This document shows, piece after piece, positions 45,331 through 53,465 of a stretch of DNA of 53,465 bases. This DNA is from Paludibacteraceae bacterium (GTDB taxonomy: Bacteria > Bacteroidota > Bacteroidia > Bacteroidales > Paludibacteraceae). Within the stretch, counting starts at the first letter, position 1, and every line of letters starts with the position of its first letter. Location of the stretch: contig JAKSNZ010000010.1 of the NCBI GenBank assembly GCA_024405855.1, positions 1-53,465 on the forward strand, read 5' to 3'. The position numbers and the translations under genes are program-made. The notes under the pieces were generated by a model. The model searched no databases. It was not told the DNA's origin and saw only the letters and a program-made list of their open reading frames with translations.

Positions 45331-45873
45331 TTAATTTTTAAATGGTAAACCAAATTCTTTAAGAAGTGCGTATGCCTCCTCATCTGTTTTGGCAGAAGTT
45401 ACAAAGGTAATATTCATTCCTGAGATTTTCAAGATAGAATCAATATTTATTTCAGGAAAAATGATTTGCTCTGTAATACCAAGTGTATAATTGCCTCTAC
45501 CATCAAGTTTTGAGTTGATACCTTTGAAGTCACGGATACGAGGAAGAGCAACACGTACAAGTTTCTCAAGGAACTCATACATTCTGTCTCTACGTAGTGT
45601 GACACAAACGCCTATAGGCATTTTCTTACGAAGCTTGAAGTTTGAAATATCTTTCTTAGACACTGTTGTAACGGCTTTTTGTCCGGCAATTGCAGTCATT
45701 TCAGTCATAGCAACCTCAATGATTTTCTTATCTGCAACAGCGTCACCCAAACCTTGGTTCAACACTATCTTCTCCAATACAGGAATCTGCATTTTGGATT
45801 TGTATCCAAACTGTTTCTGCAATGCAGGAGCGATGCGCTCCCTATACTCATTCTTTAAACTTGCTGTATTCAT
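45331..45873 (-). CDS. rplE: 50S ribosomal protein L5
   Basis: The 180-residue protein ([34 protein letters not shown]) binds 5S rRNA and contacts P-site tRNA. Its ATG overlaps the rplX stop by one base (TAATG), and a GGGAGG within the end of rplX could serve as ribosome binding site. Confidence 0.98.
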   Translation of the reverse strand: MNTASLKNEYRERIAPALQKQFGYKSKMQIPVLEKIVLNQGLGDAVADKKIIEVAMTEMTAIAGQKAVTTVSKKDISNFKLRKKMPIGVCVTLRRDRMYEFLEKLVRVALPRIRDFKGINSKLDGRGNYTLGITEQIIFPEINIDSILKISGMNITFVTSAKTDEEAYALLKEFGLPFKN

Positions 45874-46187
45874 TATTTCAGTTCCTCCCCAGACTTTTTA
45901 GCGTAACGAACTAACTTGCCGTCAACAACCTTACGGCCGATACGTGTTGGTTTGCCATCCTTATCAACAACATTAAGGTTAGAGATATGAATGGATGCCT
46001 CTTTCTTAATAATGCCACCTTGTGGACTTTTTGCATTGGGTTTGGTATGCTTTGATACCATGTTGGCACCTTCTACAATGGCACGTTTCTTTTCTACGTC
46101 CACTGACAGAACTCTGCCGGTCTTACCTTTATCATCACCGGCATTGATATAAACGGTGTCACCCTTTTTAATGTGTAACTTGCTCAT
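45873..46187 (-). CDS. rplX: 50S ribosomal protein L24
   Basis: The 104-residue protein contains a KOW motif ([20 protein letters not shown]) and is an early assembly protein of the large subunit. It is coupled to rplE by a one-base overlap. Confidence 0.98.
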   Translation of the reverse strand: MSKLHIKKGDTVYINAGDDKGKTGRVLSVDVEKKRAIVEGANMVSKHTKPNAKSPQGGIIKKEASIHISNLNVVDKDGKPTRIGRKVVDGKLVRYAKKSGEELK

Positions 46188-46207
46188 TTTTTGTTAAATT
46201 TTACAAA

Positions 46208-46573
46208 TTAAAGTACTTCAGGAGCCAAAGAAACTATCTTCATGTTAGTTGCACGCAACTCACGAGCCACAGGGCCGAAAATACGGCTGCCTCTCATTTC
46301 ACCTGCACCTGTCAGTAAAACACAAGCGTTGTCGTCAAAACGGATGTAAGAACCATCGGCTCTTCTGATTTCCTTCTTTGTACGAACGACAACCGCCTTT
46401 GAAACGGAACCCTTTTTAGTATCACTTGAAGGGATGACGGATTTAACCGCTACTACAATTATGTCACCTACTGTGGCATATCTTTTACCAGTACCGCCAA
46501 GTACACGGATACAGAGAACTTCCTTTGCTCCGCTGTTATCGGCTACTGTCAATCTTGATTCTTGCTGTATCAT
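46208..46573 (-). CDS. rplN: 50S ribosomal protein L14
   Basis: The 121-residue protein ([38 protein letters not shown]) is highly conserved and forms part of the intersubunit face. It starts 2 bases after rpsQ. Confidence 0.98.
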   Translation of the reverse strand: MIQQESRLTVADNSGAKEVLCIRVLGGTGKRYATVGDIIVVAVKSVIPSSDTKKGSVSKAVVVRTKKEIRRADGSYIRFDDNACVLLTGAGEMRGSRIFGPVARELRATNMKIVSLAPEVL

Positions 46574-46575
46574 AA

Positions 46576-46827
46576 TTACTTAGCTTTTTCAACGATTTCA
46601 ACTACTCTCCATCTCTTGCTCTTGCTGAGAGGACGGGTTTCCATAATTCTTACTGTATCACCGATATGACACTCATTTTTCTCATCGTGAGCATGATACT
46701 TTTTGGTCTTGCTTACGAATTTGCCATAGATAGGGTGTTTCTCCTTCCATTCAATGGAAACAGTAACAGTCTTGTCCATCTTATCGCTGGACACAACTCC
46801 TTGTCTTTCTTTTCTTAGATTTCTCAT
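46576..46827 (-). CDS. rpsQ: 30S ribosomal protein S17
   Basis: The 83-residue OB-fold protein ([37 protein letters not shown]) binds the 5' domain of 16S rRNA. It starts 8 bases after rpmC and ends 2 bases before rplN. Confidence 0.98.
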   Translation of the reverse strand: MRNLRKERQGVVSSDKMDKTVTVSIEWKEKHPIYGKFVSKTKKYHAHDEKNECHIGDTVRIMETRPLSKSKRWRVVEIVEKAK

Positions 46828-46835
46828 ACGGCTGA

Positions 46836-47036
46836 TTATTTTTGTTTGTTCAATTCTCTTTGACGCTTTTCTGTCAGAAGACGAGCAACTGTTTTTCTTG
46901 CATCGGTAATCTGGCTTGGTTTATCAAGCGGTGAAATAGCGTGATTAAGTTTCATTTTTGACAGATTTGCTTTCTCTGCCACGATTCTCTCGACAAGCTC
47001 CTTGTCAGACAATTCCTTTACTTCTGCTTTCTTCAT
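46836..47036 (-). CDS. rpmC: 50S ribosomal protein L29
   Basis: The 66-residue helical-hairpin protein ([34 protein letters not shown]) lies near the peptide exit tunnel. It follows rplP by 14 bases. Confidence 0.97.
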   Translation of the reverse strand: MKKAEVKELSDKELVERIVAEKANLSKMKLNHAISPLDKPSQITDARKTVARLLTEKRQRELNKQK

Positions 47037-47050
47037 ACTACTTCTACAGT

Positions 47051-47485
47051 TTAAGCGTTTTCATTTTCATAATCGTAAGTGTTGCTTATAACAAACTTAG
47101 TTGTTATAGGAAGCTTTTGAGCGCCAAGACGGAGTGCCTCTTTTGCTACATCAAAAGGAACGCCTCCAACCTCAAACAACATTCTACCTGGAGTAACAGG
47201 TGCAACAAATCCTTCCGGATTACCTTTACCTTTACCTTGACGGGTATCAGCCGGTTTTCTTGTTATAGCCTTGTCAGGGAATATTCTTACCCAAACCTGA
47301 CCTTGACGTTGCATATAACGTGTAATGGCAACACGGGCAGCCTCAATCTGACGTCCGGTTATCCATTTTGTTTGCAATGATTTTATTCCAAAAGAACCGA
47401 ATGCAAGCTGATTGCCACGTTGTGCAATACCCTTTGAAGGGCGGTGCTGCACTTTACGGAACTTAGTTTTCTTAGGTTGTAACAT
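47051..47485 (-). CDS. rplP: 50S ribosomal protein L16
   Basis: The 144-residue protein ([55 protein letters not shown]) helps position the A-site tRNA. It is of normal length and lies between rpsC and rpmC. Confidence 0.98.
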   Translation of the reverse strand: MLQPKKTKFRKVQHRPSKGIAQRGNQLAFGSFGIKSLQTKWITGRQIEAARVAITRYMQRQGQVWVRIFPDKAITRKPADTRQGKGKGNPEGFVAPVTPGRMLFEVGGVPFDVAKEALRLGAQKLPITTKFVISNTYDYENENA

Positions 47486-47512
47486 AATTCTTAGAATAAA
47501 CTGGATTTTACA

Positions 47513-48259
47513 TTATTTTTTCTTTCTCCTGAAGCCGCCCTTGTCACCTCTCTGCTGACCACCCATGCGGCCTGAATTCTTATCAGAAGTGAATTGTGGC
47601 GCCAAATCTTTTTTGCCGTAAATCTCACCACGACAAATCCAAACCTTAATGCCTATGATACCAACCTTTGTCAAAGCCTCAGCCTGAGCATAGTCAATAT
47701 CGGCACGGAATGTGTGAAGTGGTGTACGACCCTCTTTGAACATCTCTGAACGAGCCATTTCAGCACCGTTCAAACGGCCGGCAACCTGAACCTTGATACC
47801 TTCAGCACCAACACGCATTGTTGACGCTACGGCTGTCTTAACGGCTCTACGATATGCAACCTTTCCCTCTACCTGACGTGCTATTGTGTTAGCAACGACA
47901 ATTGCGTCAAGTTCAGGTTTCTTTATTTCAAAGATGTTGATTTGTACTTCCTTATCTGTAATTTTCTTAAGCTCGTTCTTAAGTCTGTCAACCTCTTCAC
48001 CGTTCTTACCAATGATAACGCCTGGCTTAGATGTGCAAACTGTTATTGTAACAAGCTTCAATGTACGCTCAATAACGATACGTGAGATGCCTGAGATCTT
48101 CTCCTTTACGAAGAAGGCGTCCATATATTTTCTCAGTTTATAGTCTTCAAGAATGGTATCACCATAGCTTTTGCTTCTCTTTTTGTCTCCAATCCAATTA
48201 GAGTCCCAACCTTTGATGATTCCAAGACGATTGCTTACTGGATTAACTTTCTGTCCCAT
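47513..48259 (-). CDS. rpsC: 30S ribosomal protein S3
   Basis: The 248-residue protein has a KH domain ([20 protein letters not shown]) and the S3 C-terminal domain ([26 protein letters not shown] in segments). A basic tail ends in RRKKK. It lines the mRNA entry channel. Confidence 0.98.
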   Translation of the reverse strand: MGQKVNPVSNRLGIIKGWDSNWIGDKKRSKSYGDTILEDYKLRKYMDAFFVKEKISGISRIVIERTLKLVTITVCTSKPGVIIGKNGEEVDRLKNELKKITDKEVQINIFEIKKPELDAIVVANTIARQVEGKVAYRRAVKTAVASTMRVGAEGIKVQVAGRLNGAEMARSEMFKEGRTPLHTFRADIDYAQAEALTKVGIIGIKVWICRGEIYGKKDLAPQFTSDKNSGRMGGQQRGDKGGFRRKKK

Positions 48260-48264
48260 ACAAC

Positions 48265-48669
48265 TTAATTTTTAGTATCGTTTTTACTGTCAACACAAAT
48301 AGTAATGTGGTTTGAACGCTTGCGTATTCTGTAACCGCGGCCTTGTGGAGCCGGACGCAATCTTTTTAGTGTTCTACCACCATCTACATAGACTTCACTT
48401 ACTATCAAGTTTCCGTCCTCTGCCTTTTGGTTTGTCTTCTGCTCCCAGTTGTTGATTGCTGAAAGAAGCAATTTCTCCATTTTAGAAGAGCACTCCTTTG
48501 TAGAGAACTTCAACATTCCAAGGGCTTTCTGCACTTCAACGCCACGTATCATGTCTGCTATAAGACGCATCTTACGTGGGGAAGTAGGCACATCGTTGAG
48601 CTTTGCGTAGTAAATAGACTTCTTAGCCTCTTTACTCTTATCTGCTGCTGTTTTCTTTCTATTACCCAT
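48265..48669 (-). CDS. rplV: 50S ribosomal protein L22
   Basis: The 134-residue protein ([35 protein letters not shown]) has the long hairpin that lines the exit tunnel, where macrolide-resistance changes can occur; none is obvious here. Confidence 0.98.
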   Translation of the reverse strand: MGNRKKTAADKSKEAKKSIYYAKLNDVPTSPRKMRLIADMIRGVEVQKALGMLKFSTKECSSKMEKLLLSAINNWEQKTNQKAEDGNLIVSEVYVDGGRTLKRLRPAPQGRGYRIRKRSNHITICVDSKNDTKN

Positions 48670-48684
48670 ATCTCTTAGTTTTTA

Positions 48685-48948
48685 TTATCTATTTCCACTA
48701 TGGCCTCTGAAAGTACGGGTAGGAGCAAACTCGCCCAACTTGTGACCAACCATATTTTCTGTGATATACACAGGAATGAACTTATTTCCGTTATGAACGG
48801 CAATGGTATGACCTACAAAATCCGGAGAGATCATTGAAGCCCTGGACCATGTCTTGATTACGGATTTCTTATTTGTCTCATTCATAGCAAGAACTTTTTG
48901 CTCAAGCTTTACGCTAATAAACGGACCTTTTTTTAATGAACGACTCAT
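48685..48948 (-). CDS. rpsS: 30S ribosomal protein S19
   Basis: The 87-residue protein ([35 protein letters not shown]) sits in the 30S head next to S13. It is of normal length and follows rplB by 26 bases. Confidence 0.98.
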   Translation of the reverse strand: MSRSLKKGPFISVKLEQKVLAMNETNKKSVIKTWSRASMISPDFVGHTIAVHNGNKFIPVYITENMVGHKLGEFAPTRTFRGHSGNR

Positions 48949-48974
48949 AATTCTTTACAATTAATTCAGGTTAC

Positions 48975-49799
48975 TTATTTTGATTTTCTCTCTAGAATGT
49001 ACTTATTAGATGCTTTCTTTGGAGTACGGGTCTTATAACCTTTAGCCAACAAGCCCTTACGAGATCTTGGATGACCACCGGATGCACGTCCTTCACCACC
49101 ACCCATTGGGTGATCTACTGGGTTCATAACAACACCACGGTTGTGTGGGCGACGACCTAACCAGCGTGAGCGTCCTGCCTTGCCTGACTGCTCAAGTGCG
49201 TGGTCTGAGTTGCCTACAACACCAATTGTTGCCTTGCATGTACAAAGAATCATACGCATCTCTCCTGAAGGCAATTTAATGATTGCATATTTGCCTTCAC
49301 GTGATGCAAGTTGTGCAAATGTACCTGCAGAACGTACCAATGCGGCTCCCTGTCCCGGACGCAACTCAATGTTGTGAATTACGGTACCAAGAGGAATATT
49401 CTGCAATGGTAGCGAGTTACCTACTTCAGGTGCCGCTTCAGAACCTGATTGAAGCACCTGTCCAACCTCCAAACCATTAGGGGCAAGGATATAACGTTTT
49501 TCACCGTCTGCATAGAACAGAAGTGCAATACGAGCAGAACGGTTAGGGTCATACTCAATTGTCTTTACTGTTGCAGGGATTCCATCCTTGTCACGTTTGA
49601 AGTCAATTACTCTATACTTTCTCTTGTGTCCGCCACCAATGTAGCGCATTGTCATCTTACCGGTGTTATTACGACCTCCGGTTTGAGATTTACCAATTAC
49701 AAGAGACTTCTCTGGAACAGTTTCGGTAATTGTGTCGAATGTTCCAATAACTTTGTGTCTCTGCCCCGGTGTAGAGGGGTTTAGTTTACGTACAGCCAT
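48975..49799 (-). CDS. rplB: 50S ribosomal protein L2
   Basis: The 274-residue protein ([37 protein letters not shown]) is essential for peptidyl transferase activity and subunit joining. The conserved histidine of the HPMGGGEG loop is present. Confidence 0.98.
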   Translation of the reverse strand: MAVRKLNPSTPGQRHKVIGTFDTITETVPEKSLVIGKSQTGGRNNTGKMTMRYIGGGHKRKYRVIDFKRDKDGIPATVKTIEYDPNRSARIALLFYADGEKRYILAPNGLEVGQVLQSGSEAAPEVGNSLPLQNIPLGTVIHNIELRPGQGAALVRSAGTFAQLASREGKYAIIKLPSGEMRMILCTCKATIGVVGNSDHALEQSGKAGRSRWLGRRPHNRGVVMNPVDHPMGGGEGRASGGHPRSRKGLLAKGYKTRTPKKASNKYILERKSK

Positions 49800-49808
49800 C
49801 TCTTTTTA

Positions 49809-50099
49809 TTAAATGTTGCTATAAAAATCTATTGTATCACCTTGTTTCAGGGTAACAACCGCTTTCTTGTAGTCAGATGTGCTGCCCACAATTATACCTG
49901 CTTTGGTATAGCGGCTCTTAACCTTTCCTTTTACAACTGCTGTAGAGATTCCTACAACTGTAACTTTGTACTCTTTCTCAATTGCAGCCTTGATTTGCTC
50001 CTTGTCAGCATCCTTTACTACCTTGAATGCATATTTGCCCAACTTCTCTGTTTGGCTTGTAGCCTTTTCAGTTACTATAGGTTTGATAATGATTCCCAT
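49809..50099 (-). CDS. rplW: 50S ribosomal protein L23
   Basis: From the ATG at 50099 the protein has 96 residues (MGIIIKPIVTEKATSQTEK), the normal size. A longer frame from 50144 overlaps rplD and adds a non-conserved sequence, so it is rejected. GGAGGAG starts 13 bases before the chosen ATG, directly after the rplD stop. L23 sits at the tunnel exit and docks chaperones and SRP. Confidence 0.97.
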   Translation of the reverse strand: MGIIIKPIVTEKATSQTEKLGKYAFKVVKDADKEQIKAAIEKEYKVTVVGISTAVVKGKVKSRYTKAGIIVGSTSDYKKAVVTLKQGDTIDFYSNI

Positions 50100-50112
50100 T
50101 TTTCTCTCCTCC

Positions 50113-50742
50113 TTATGCGTTAAAAGTTGCAGCCAAACCCTCAAGAGCCTTTTCTGTTATGATAAGGCACTTTGCATCAAGAATCTTATATGTGTTAAGC
50201 TCTGTTGAGAGGGTAACATCAGCGTTCTCAATGTTACGGGCTGACAAGTAAATGTTTTTATTTGACTCTGGAAGAACAAGAAGAGACTTCTTGTCTGCAG
50301 CCTTAATTGCACTTAACATTGCAATGTACTCCTTTGTTTTTGGAGCATCAAATGCAAAATCCTCAAGAACAACCAACGCATTGTCCTTTACCTTATATGT
50401 CAAGGCAGACTTACGTGCAAGTTGTTTAAGTTTCTTGTTAAGCTTGAAACTATAGTCTCTTGGTGTAGGACCAAATACACGACCACCACCTACGCGGACC
50501 GGTGAATTGATATCACCCGGACGTGCACCGCCGCCACCTTTCTGACGACCTAATTTACGAGTACTACCGGAAACCTCACTTCTCTCTTTTGATTTGCTTG
50601 TTCCCTGGCGTTTATTGGCCATATACTGCTTTACATCCAAGTAAATAGCGTGGTCATTTGGCTCAATGCCGAAGATAGATTCATCTAATGTAACCTTTCT
50701 TCCGGTCTCTTTTCCCTGTATGTTTAATATACTGAGTTCCAT
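50113..50742 (-). CDS. rplD: 50S ribosomal protein L4
   Basis: The 209-residue protein ([22 protein letters not shown]; the Gly/Arg-rich loop [11 protein letters not shown]) reaches into the exit tunnel. In E. coli L4 represses the S10 operon; no such leader is recognised here. Its start overlaps the rplC stop by one base. Confidence 0.98.
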   Translation of the reverse strand: MELSILNIQGKETGRKVTLDESIFGIEPNDHAIYLDVKQYMANKRQGTSKSKERSEVSGSTRKLGRQKGGGGARPGDINSPVRVGGGRVFGPTPRDYSFKLNKKLKQLARKSALTYKVKDNALVVLEDFAFDAPKTKEYIAMLSAIKAADKKSLLVLPESNKNIYLSARNIENADVTLSTELNTYKILDAKCLIITEKALEGLAATFNA

Positions 50743-51359
50743 TACTTGTTTACAATTACAATTGAACCTTTAGCACCCGGAACTGAACCCTTCAAAAGAA
50801 TAAGGTTATTCTCCGGAATAATCTTTAAAATCTCTAAGTTTTGGATGGTAACTCTTTCATCACCTGTCTGACCGCCCATGCGAAGTCCTTTGAAAACTCT
50901 TGCAGGATAAGAGCAAGCGCCTATAGAACCTGGTTTACGCTGACGGTTATGCTGACCGTGGGTAATCTGACCTACGCCACCAAAACCATGACGTTTAACA
51001 ACGCCTTGAAAACCTTTACCTTTAGATCTTCCTATAACATCCACCCAAGTGGTGTCTGAGAACATATCAACGGTAATAACATCACTCGCCTTGACTGATG
51101 AGTCAAAGCCTTTGAACTCAACCAAGTGGTACTTTGGTGTTGTGCCTACTTTCTTGAACAAACCTGCCTCCGGTTTTGTGACAGAACTTTCCTTCTTATC
51201 TTCAAAACCAAGTTGGATTGCCTCATAACCATCTTTTTCAATGGTCTTAACTTGGGTTACAACACAAGGACCAGCTTCAATAACAGTGCATGGAACATTT
51301 TTTCCATCAGCACTGAAAACGGAAGTCATTCCGATTTTTTTTCCAATTAATCCTGGCAT
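50742..51359 (-). CDS. rplC: 50S ribosomal protein L3
   Basis: The 205-residue protein ([54 protein letters not shown]) is an early-assembly protein that reaches the peptidyl transferase centre. It is coupled to rplD by a TAATG junction. Confidence 0.98.
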   Translation of the reverse strand: MPGLIGKKIGMTSVFSADGKNVPCTVIEAGPCVVTQVKTIEKDGYEAIQLGFEDKKESSVTKPEAGLFKKVGTTPKYHLVEFKGFDSSVKASDVITVDMFSDTTWVDVIGRSKGKGFQGVVKRHGFGGVGQITHGQHNRQRKPGSIGACSYPARVFKGLRMGGQTGDERVTIQNLEILKIIPENNLILLKGSVPGAKGSIVIVNK

Positions 51360-51395
51360 TTCTTAGTGTATTATTAAATTGTTACTATATATTCA

Positions 51396-51701
51396 TTATA
51401 CCTTTATCTCAACACCCACACCGCTTGGCAACTCCAGCTTCATAAGTGCGTCAACTGTGTTTGCAGTAGAGCTGTAGATGTCAATAAGACGTTTGTAAGA
51501 GAAAAGTTGGAACTGCTCACGTGATTTCTTGTTTACGAATGTTGAGCGGTTCACTGTAAAGATACGCTTGTGTGTAGGTAGTGGAATAGGTCCGCTAACA
51601 ACAGCACCTGTTGCCTTTACTGTCTTTACGATTTTGTCAGCTGACTTATCAACCAAATTGTAATCGTAAGATTGAAGTTTGATTCTGATTTTCTGGTTCA
51701 T
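51396..51701 (-). CDS. rpsJ: 30S ribosomal protein S10
   Basis: The 101-residue protein ([39 protein letters not shown]) is of normal length. It also serves transcription antitermination as NusE. It is the first gene of the S10 cluster and follows fusA after a 54-base gap containing a hairpin; no tuf gene lies between them. Confidence 0.98.
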   Translation of the reverse strand: MNQKIRIKLQSYDYNLVDKSADKIVKTVKATGAVVSGPIPLPTHKRIFTVNRSTFVNKKSREQFQLFSYKRLIDIYSSTANTVDALMKLELPSGVGVEIKV

Positions 51702-51718
51702 TTTATTTATTAATTAAC

Positions 51719-51748
51719 GGCGGTTTAAGAATCATTTGCTAAACCGCC
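51719..51748 (-). other. Perfect hairpin between fusA and rpsJ
   Basis: GGCGGTTTA (51719-51727) pairs perfectly with TAAACCGCC (51740-51748) around a 12-base loop. It begins 7 bases after the fusA stop. No T run follows in the transcribed direction, so it is more likely an mRNA processing or partial-termination structure separating the str and S10 parts than a full terminator. Confidence 0.6.
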
Positions 51749-51755
51749 TATTGTT

Positions 51756-53465
51756 TTACAATAATTCTACGTGTCCTTTAACCTCCTCAAGAACTGTCTT
51801 TGCTATGGAGGTTGAAACCTCAGCATAGTGAGAGAATTCCATTGATGATGTTGCTCTACCTGATGTAATTGTACGGAGTGCTGTTACATAACCGAACATC
51901 TCTGCAAGTGGCACCTTAGCCTTAACTATACGTGCACCTGTACGGCTTGTCTCCATGCCTTCAACCTGTCCACGACGTTTGTTAAGGTCACCTATCACAT
52001 CACCCATATTCTCCTCAGGAGTTACAACCTCAATCTTCATAATTGGCTCAAGAAGCACTGGTTTTGCTTTAGCACAAGCGTTCTTGAATGCTATCTGGGC
52101 ACAAATTTCAAATGAGATTTGGTCTGAGTCAACAGGGTGGAAAGAACCGTCAACTACAACAACTTTCATTTTATCTACAGGATAACCTGCAAGCACGCCG
52201 TTACGCATTGCTGTTTGGAATCCCTTTTGAATGGCTGGTATAAATTCCTTAGGAATGTTACCGCCCTTAACTTCATCAATAAACTGAAGGTCACCTTCAA
52301 AGCCCTCATCGGCAGGACCAACCTTAAGAATCATGTCAGCAAACTTACCACGGCCACCTGACTGCTTTTTGTAAACCTCACGCAAGTCAACTGTGTTCTT
52401 GATAGCCTCCTTATATGATACTTGTGGACGACCTTGGTTACATTCAACCTTGAACTCACGACGTAGACGGTCAATAATAATTTCAAGGTGAAGCTCACCC
52501 ATACCGCTTATTATGGTTTGACCTGTCTGCTCATCAGTCTTAACTGTAAATGTAGGGTCCTCTTCTGCAAGTTTTGCAAGACCGTTGCTCAACTTGTCAA
52601 GGTCTTTCTGTGTCTTAGGCTCCACAGCGATACCAATAACTGGGTCTGGAAAGTCAATTGACTCAAGAGTCATTGGATGCTCCTCATCACAAAGGGTATC
52701 ACCAGTACGTATATCCTTAAAGCCAACACCTGCACCTATATCACCAGCAGCAATAAAATCAACAGGATTCTGCTTGTTAGAGTGCATTTGGAATATACGT
52801 GAGATACGCTCTTTCTTTCCTGAACGGGTATTGAATACGTATGAACCTGCGTCTATCTTACCTGAATATACACGGAAGAAACATAGACGGCCTACATACG
52901 GGTCAGTTGCTATTTTGAATGCAAGGGCACAGGTTGGTTCCTCTTCTGAAGGTTTGCGGGTTATCTTAACCTCAGCATCGCGGACATCGTGTCCAACAAC
53001 CTCTTCTGTGTCAAGTGGGGAAGGAAGGTATGCACAAACTGCATCAAGCATTGTCTGTACACCTTTATTCTTAAATGAAGAACCGCAAATCATTGGGTAA
53101 ATCTTCATTGAAAGTGTTCCTTTACGGATGGCTCTTTTGATTTCCTCCTCTGTTATTTTTGAAGGGTCATCAAAGAATTTTTCCATAAGCTCATCATCAA
53201 ACTCAGCAATGGATTCAAGCATTTTTGCTCTCCACTCCTCAGCTTCTGCCTGAAGTTCCGCAGGTATCTCATCAACCTCATATTCAGCACCCATGGTTTC
53301 ATCGTGCCATAGGATTGCCTTCATCTTAACAAGGTCAACAACACCTTTGAATGTCTCTTCAGCACCTATAGGAATTTGAATAGGGCAAGGATTTGCACCA
53401 AGAACATCATGCACCTGACGTACTACGTCAAAGAAGTCTGCACCTGAACGGTCCATCTTGTTTAC
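51756..53465 (-). CDS. fusA: Elongation factor G, N-terminal part cut off by the window
   Basis: The frame is open to the window edge and the visible part has 569 residues. It begins in the G4 motif of the GTPase (VNKMD), so about 135 residues with G1-G3 are outside. Domains II to V follow ([48 protein letters not shown]). Total size would be about 705 residues, normal for EF-G. It drives translocation and, with the recycling factor, ribosome splitting. Whether it is the sole EF-G cannot be told. Confidence 0.97.
   Translation of the reverse strand, partial: VNKMDRSGADFFDVVRQVHDVLGANPCPIQIPIGAEETFKGVVDLVKMKAILWHDETMGAEYEVDEIPAELQAEAEEWRAKMLESIAEFDDELMEKFFDDPSKITEEEIKRAIRKGTLSMKIYPMICGSSFKNKGVQTMLDAVCAYLPSPLDTEEVVGHDVRDAEVKITRKPSEEEPTCALAFKIATDPYVGRLCFFRVYSGKIDAGSYVFNTRSGKKERISRIFQMHSNKQNPVDFIAAGDIGAGVGFKDIRTGDTLCDEEHPMTLESIDFPDPVIGIAVEPKTQKDLDKLSNGLAKLAEEDPTFTVKTDEQTGQTIISGMGELHLEIIIDRLRREFKVECNQGRPQVSYKEAIKNTVDLREVYKKQSGGRGKFADMILKVGPADEGFEGDLQFIDEVKGGNIPKEFIPAIQKGFQTAMRNGVLAGYPVDKMKVVVVDGSFHPVDSDQISFEICAQIAFKNACAKAKPVLLEPIMKIEVVTPEENMGDVIGDLNKRRGQVEGMETSRTGARIVKAKVPLAEMFGYVTALRTITSGRATSSMEFSHYAEVSTSIAKTVLEEVKGHVELL

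Noticed and set aside
50100..50144. Longer N-terminus for L23
   Set aside because: It would overlap rplD and precede the conserved MGIIIKP start, which has its own ribosome binding site.
52585..53100. Plus-strand open frame of 171 codons opposite fusA
   Set aside because: A shadow of the highly conserved EF-G coding sequence, with Ser/Arg/Pro-rich composition typical of antisense frames.

Overview
The window looks like chromosomal DNA from a Bacteroidota bacterium, most likely order Bacteroidales; I cannot fix the family. The reasons are AT-rich DNA, repeated promoters of the Bacteroidota type (TTTG, 19-20 bases, TAnnTTTG), type IX secretion (T9SS) proteins (PorP/SprF family, PorE-like OmpA protein, type-B sorting domain), an OstA-like protein beside parvulin chaperones, and the phylum's usual str-S10-spc-alpha gene order. 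No prophage, insertion sequence, CRISPR array, rRNA or tRNA was seen. Both ends cut through genes: an AsmA-like protein on the left and fusA on the right.

Layout. 1-7.35 kb (minus): glnA, an unrecognised outer-membrane-type protein, an RluA pseudouridine synthase, a MORN-like repeat protein, xseA, xseB and an AsmA-like protein. 7.4-9.8 kb (plus): an acyltransferase, then a YtxH/holin-III stress-type trio. 9.8-15.1 kb (plus): a T9SS cluster of type-B sorting-domain protein, PorE-like OmpA lipoprotein and PorP/SprF. 15.1-22.3 kb (plus): a compact RelA/SpoT protein, an M3 peptidase, an alpha-glucan phosphorylase and QueH. 22.3-22.8 kb: a long gap holding a likely tiny gene on the minus strand. 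22.8-29.9 kb (plus): guaB followed by a tightly overlapping envelope-biogenesis run (two parvulin isomerases flanking a SurA-like lipoprotein, then an OstA-like protein). 29.9-36.9 kb (minus): pyrH-frr-D15 barrel-rsgA-histidine kinase, then yceD-like-rpmF-trpB2. 36.9-53.5 kb (minus): fusA through the S10, spc and alpha ribosomal clusters to rplQ.

Most notable. Between rpmF and the orphan trpB2 (31.3-31.43 kb) the sequence has all parts of a classical tryptophan transcription attenuator: a 17-codon leader peptide with three consecutive Trp codons, a 1:2 hairpin, a 2:3 antiterminator pairing and an intrinsic terminator ending 16 bases before trpB2. The leader starts four bases after the L32 stop codon, so the attenuator appears to divide a ribosomal-protein transcript from a tryptophan gene. 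Other points of interest are the tiny 25-29 codon gene with its own promoter and terminator near 22.4 kb, and three intergenic arrays of 7-8 base tandem units, two of them built as inverted arrays that overlap the stop codon of the upstream gene.
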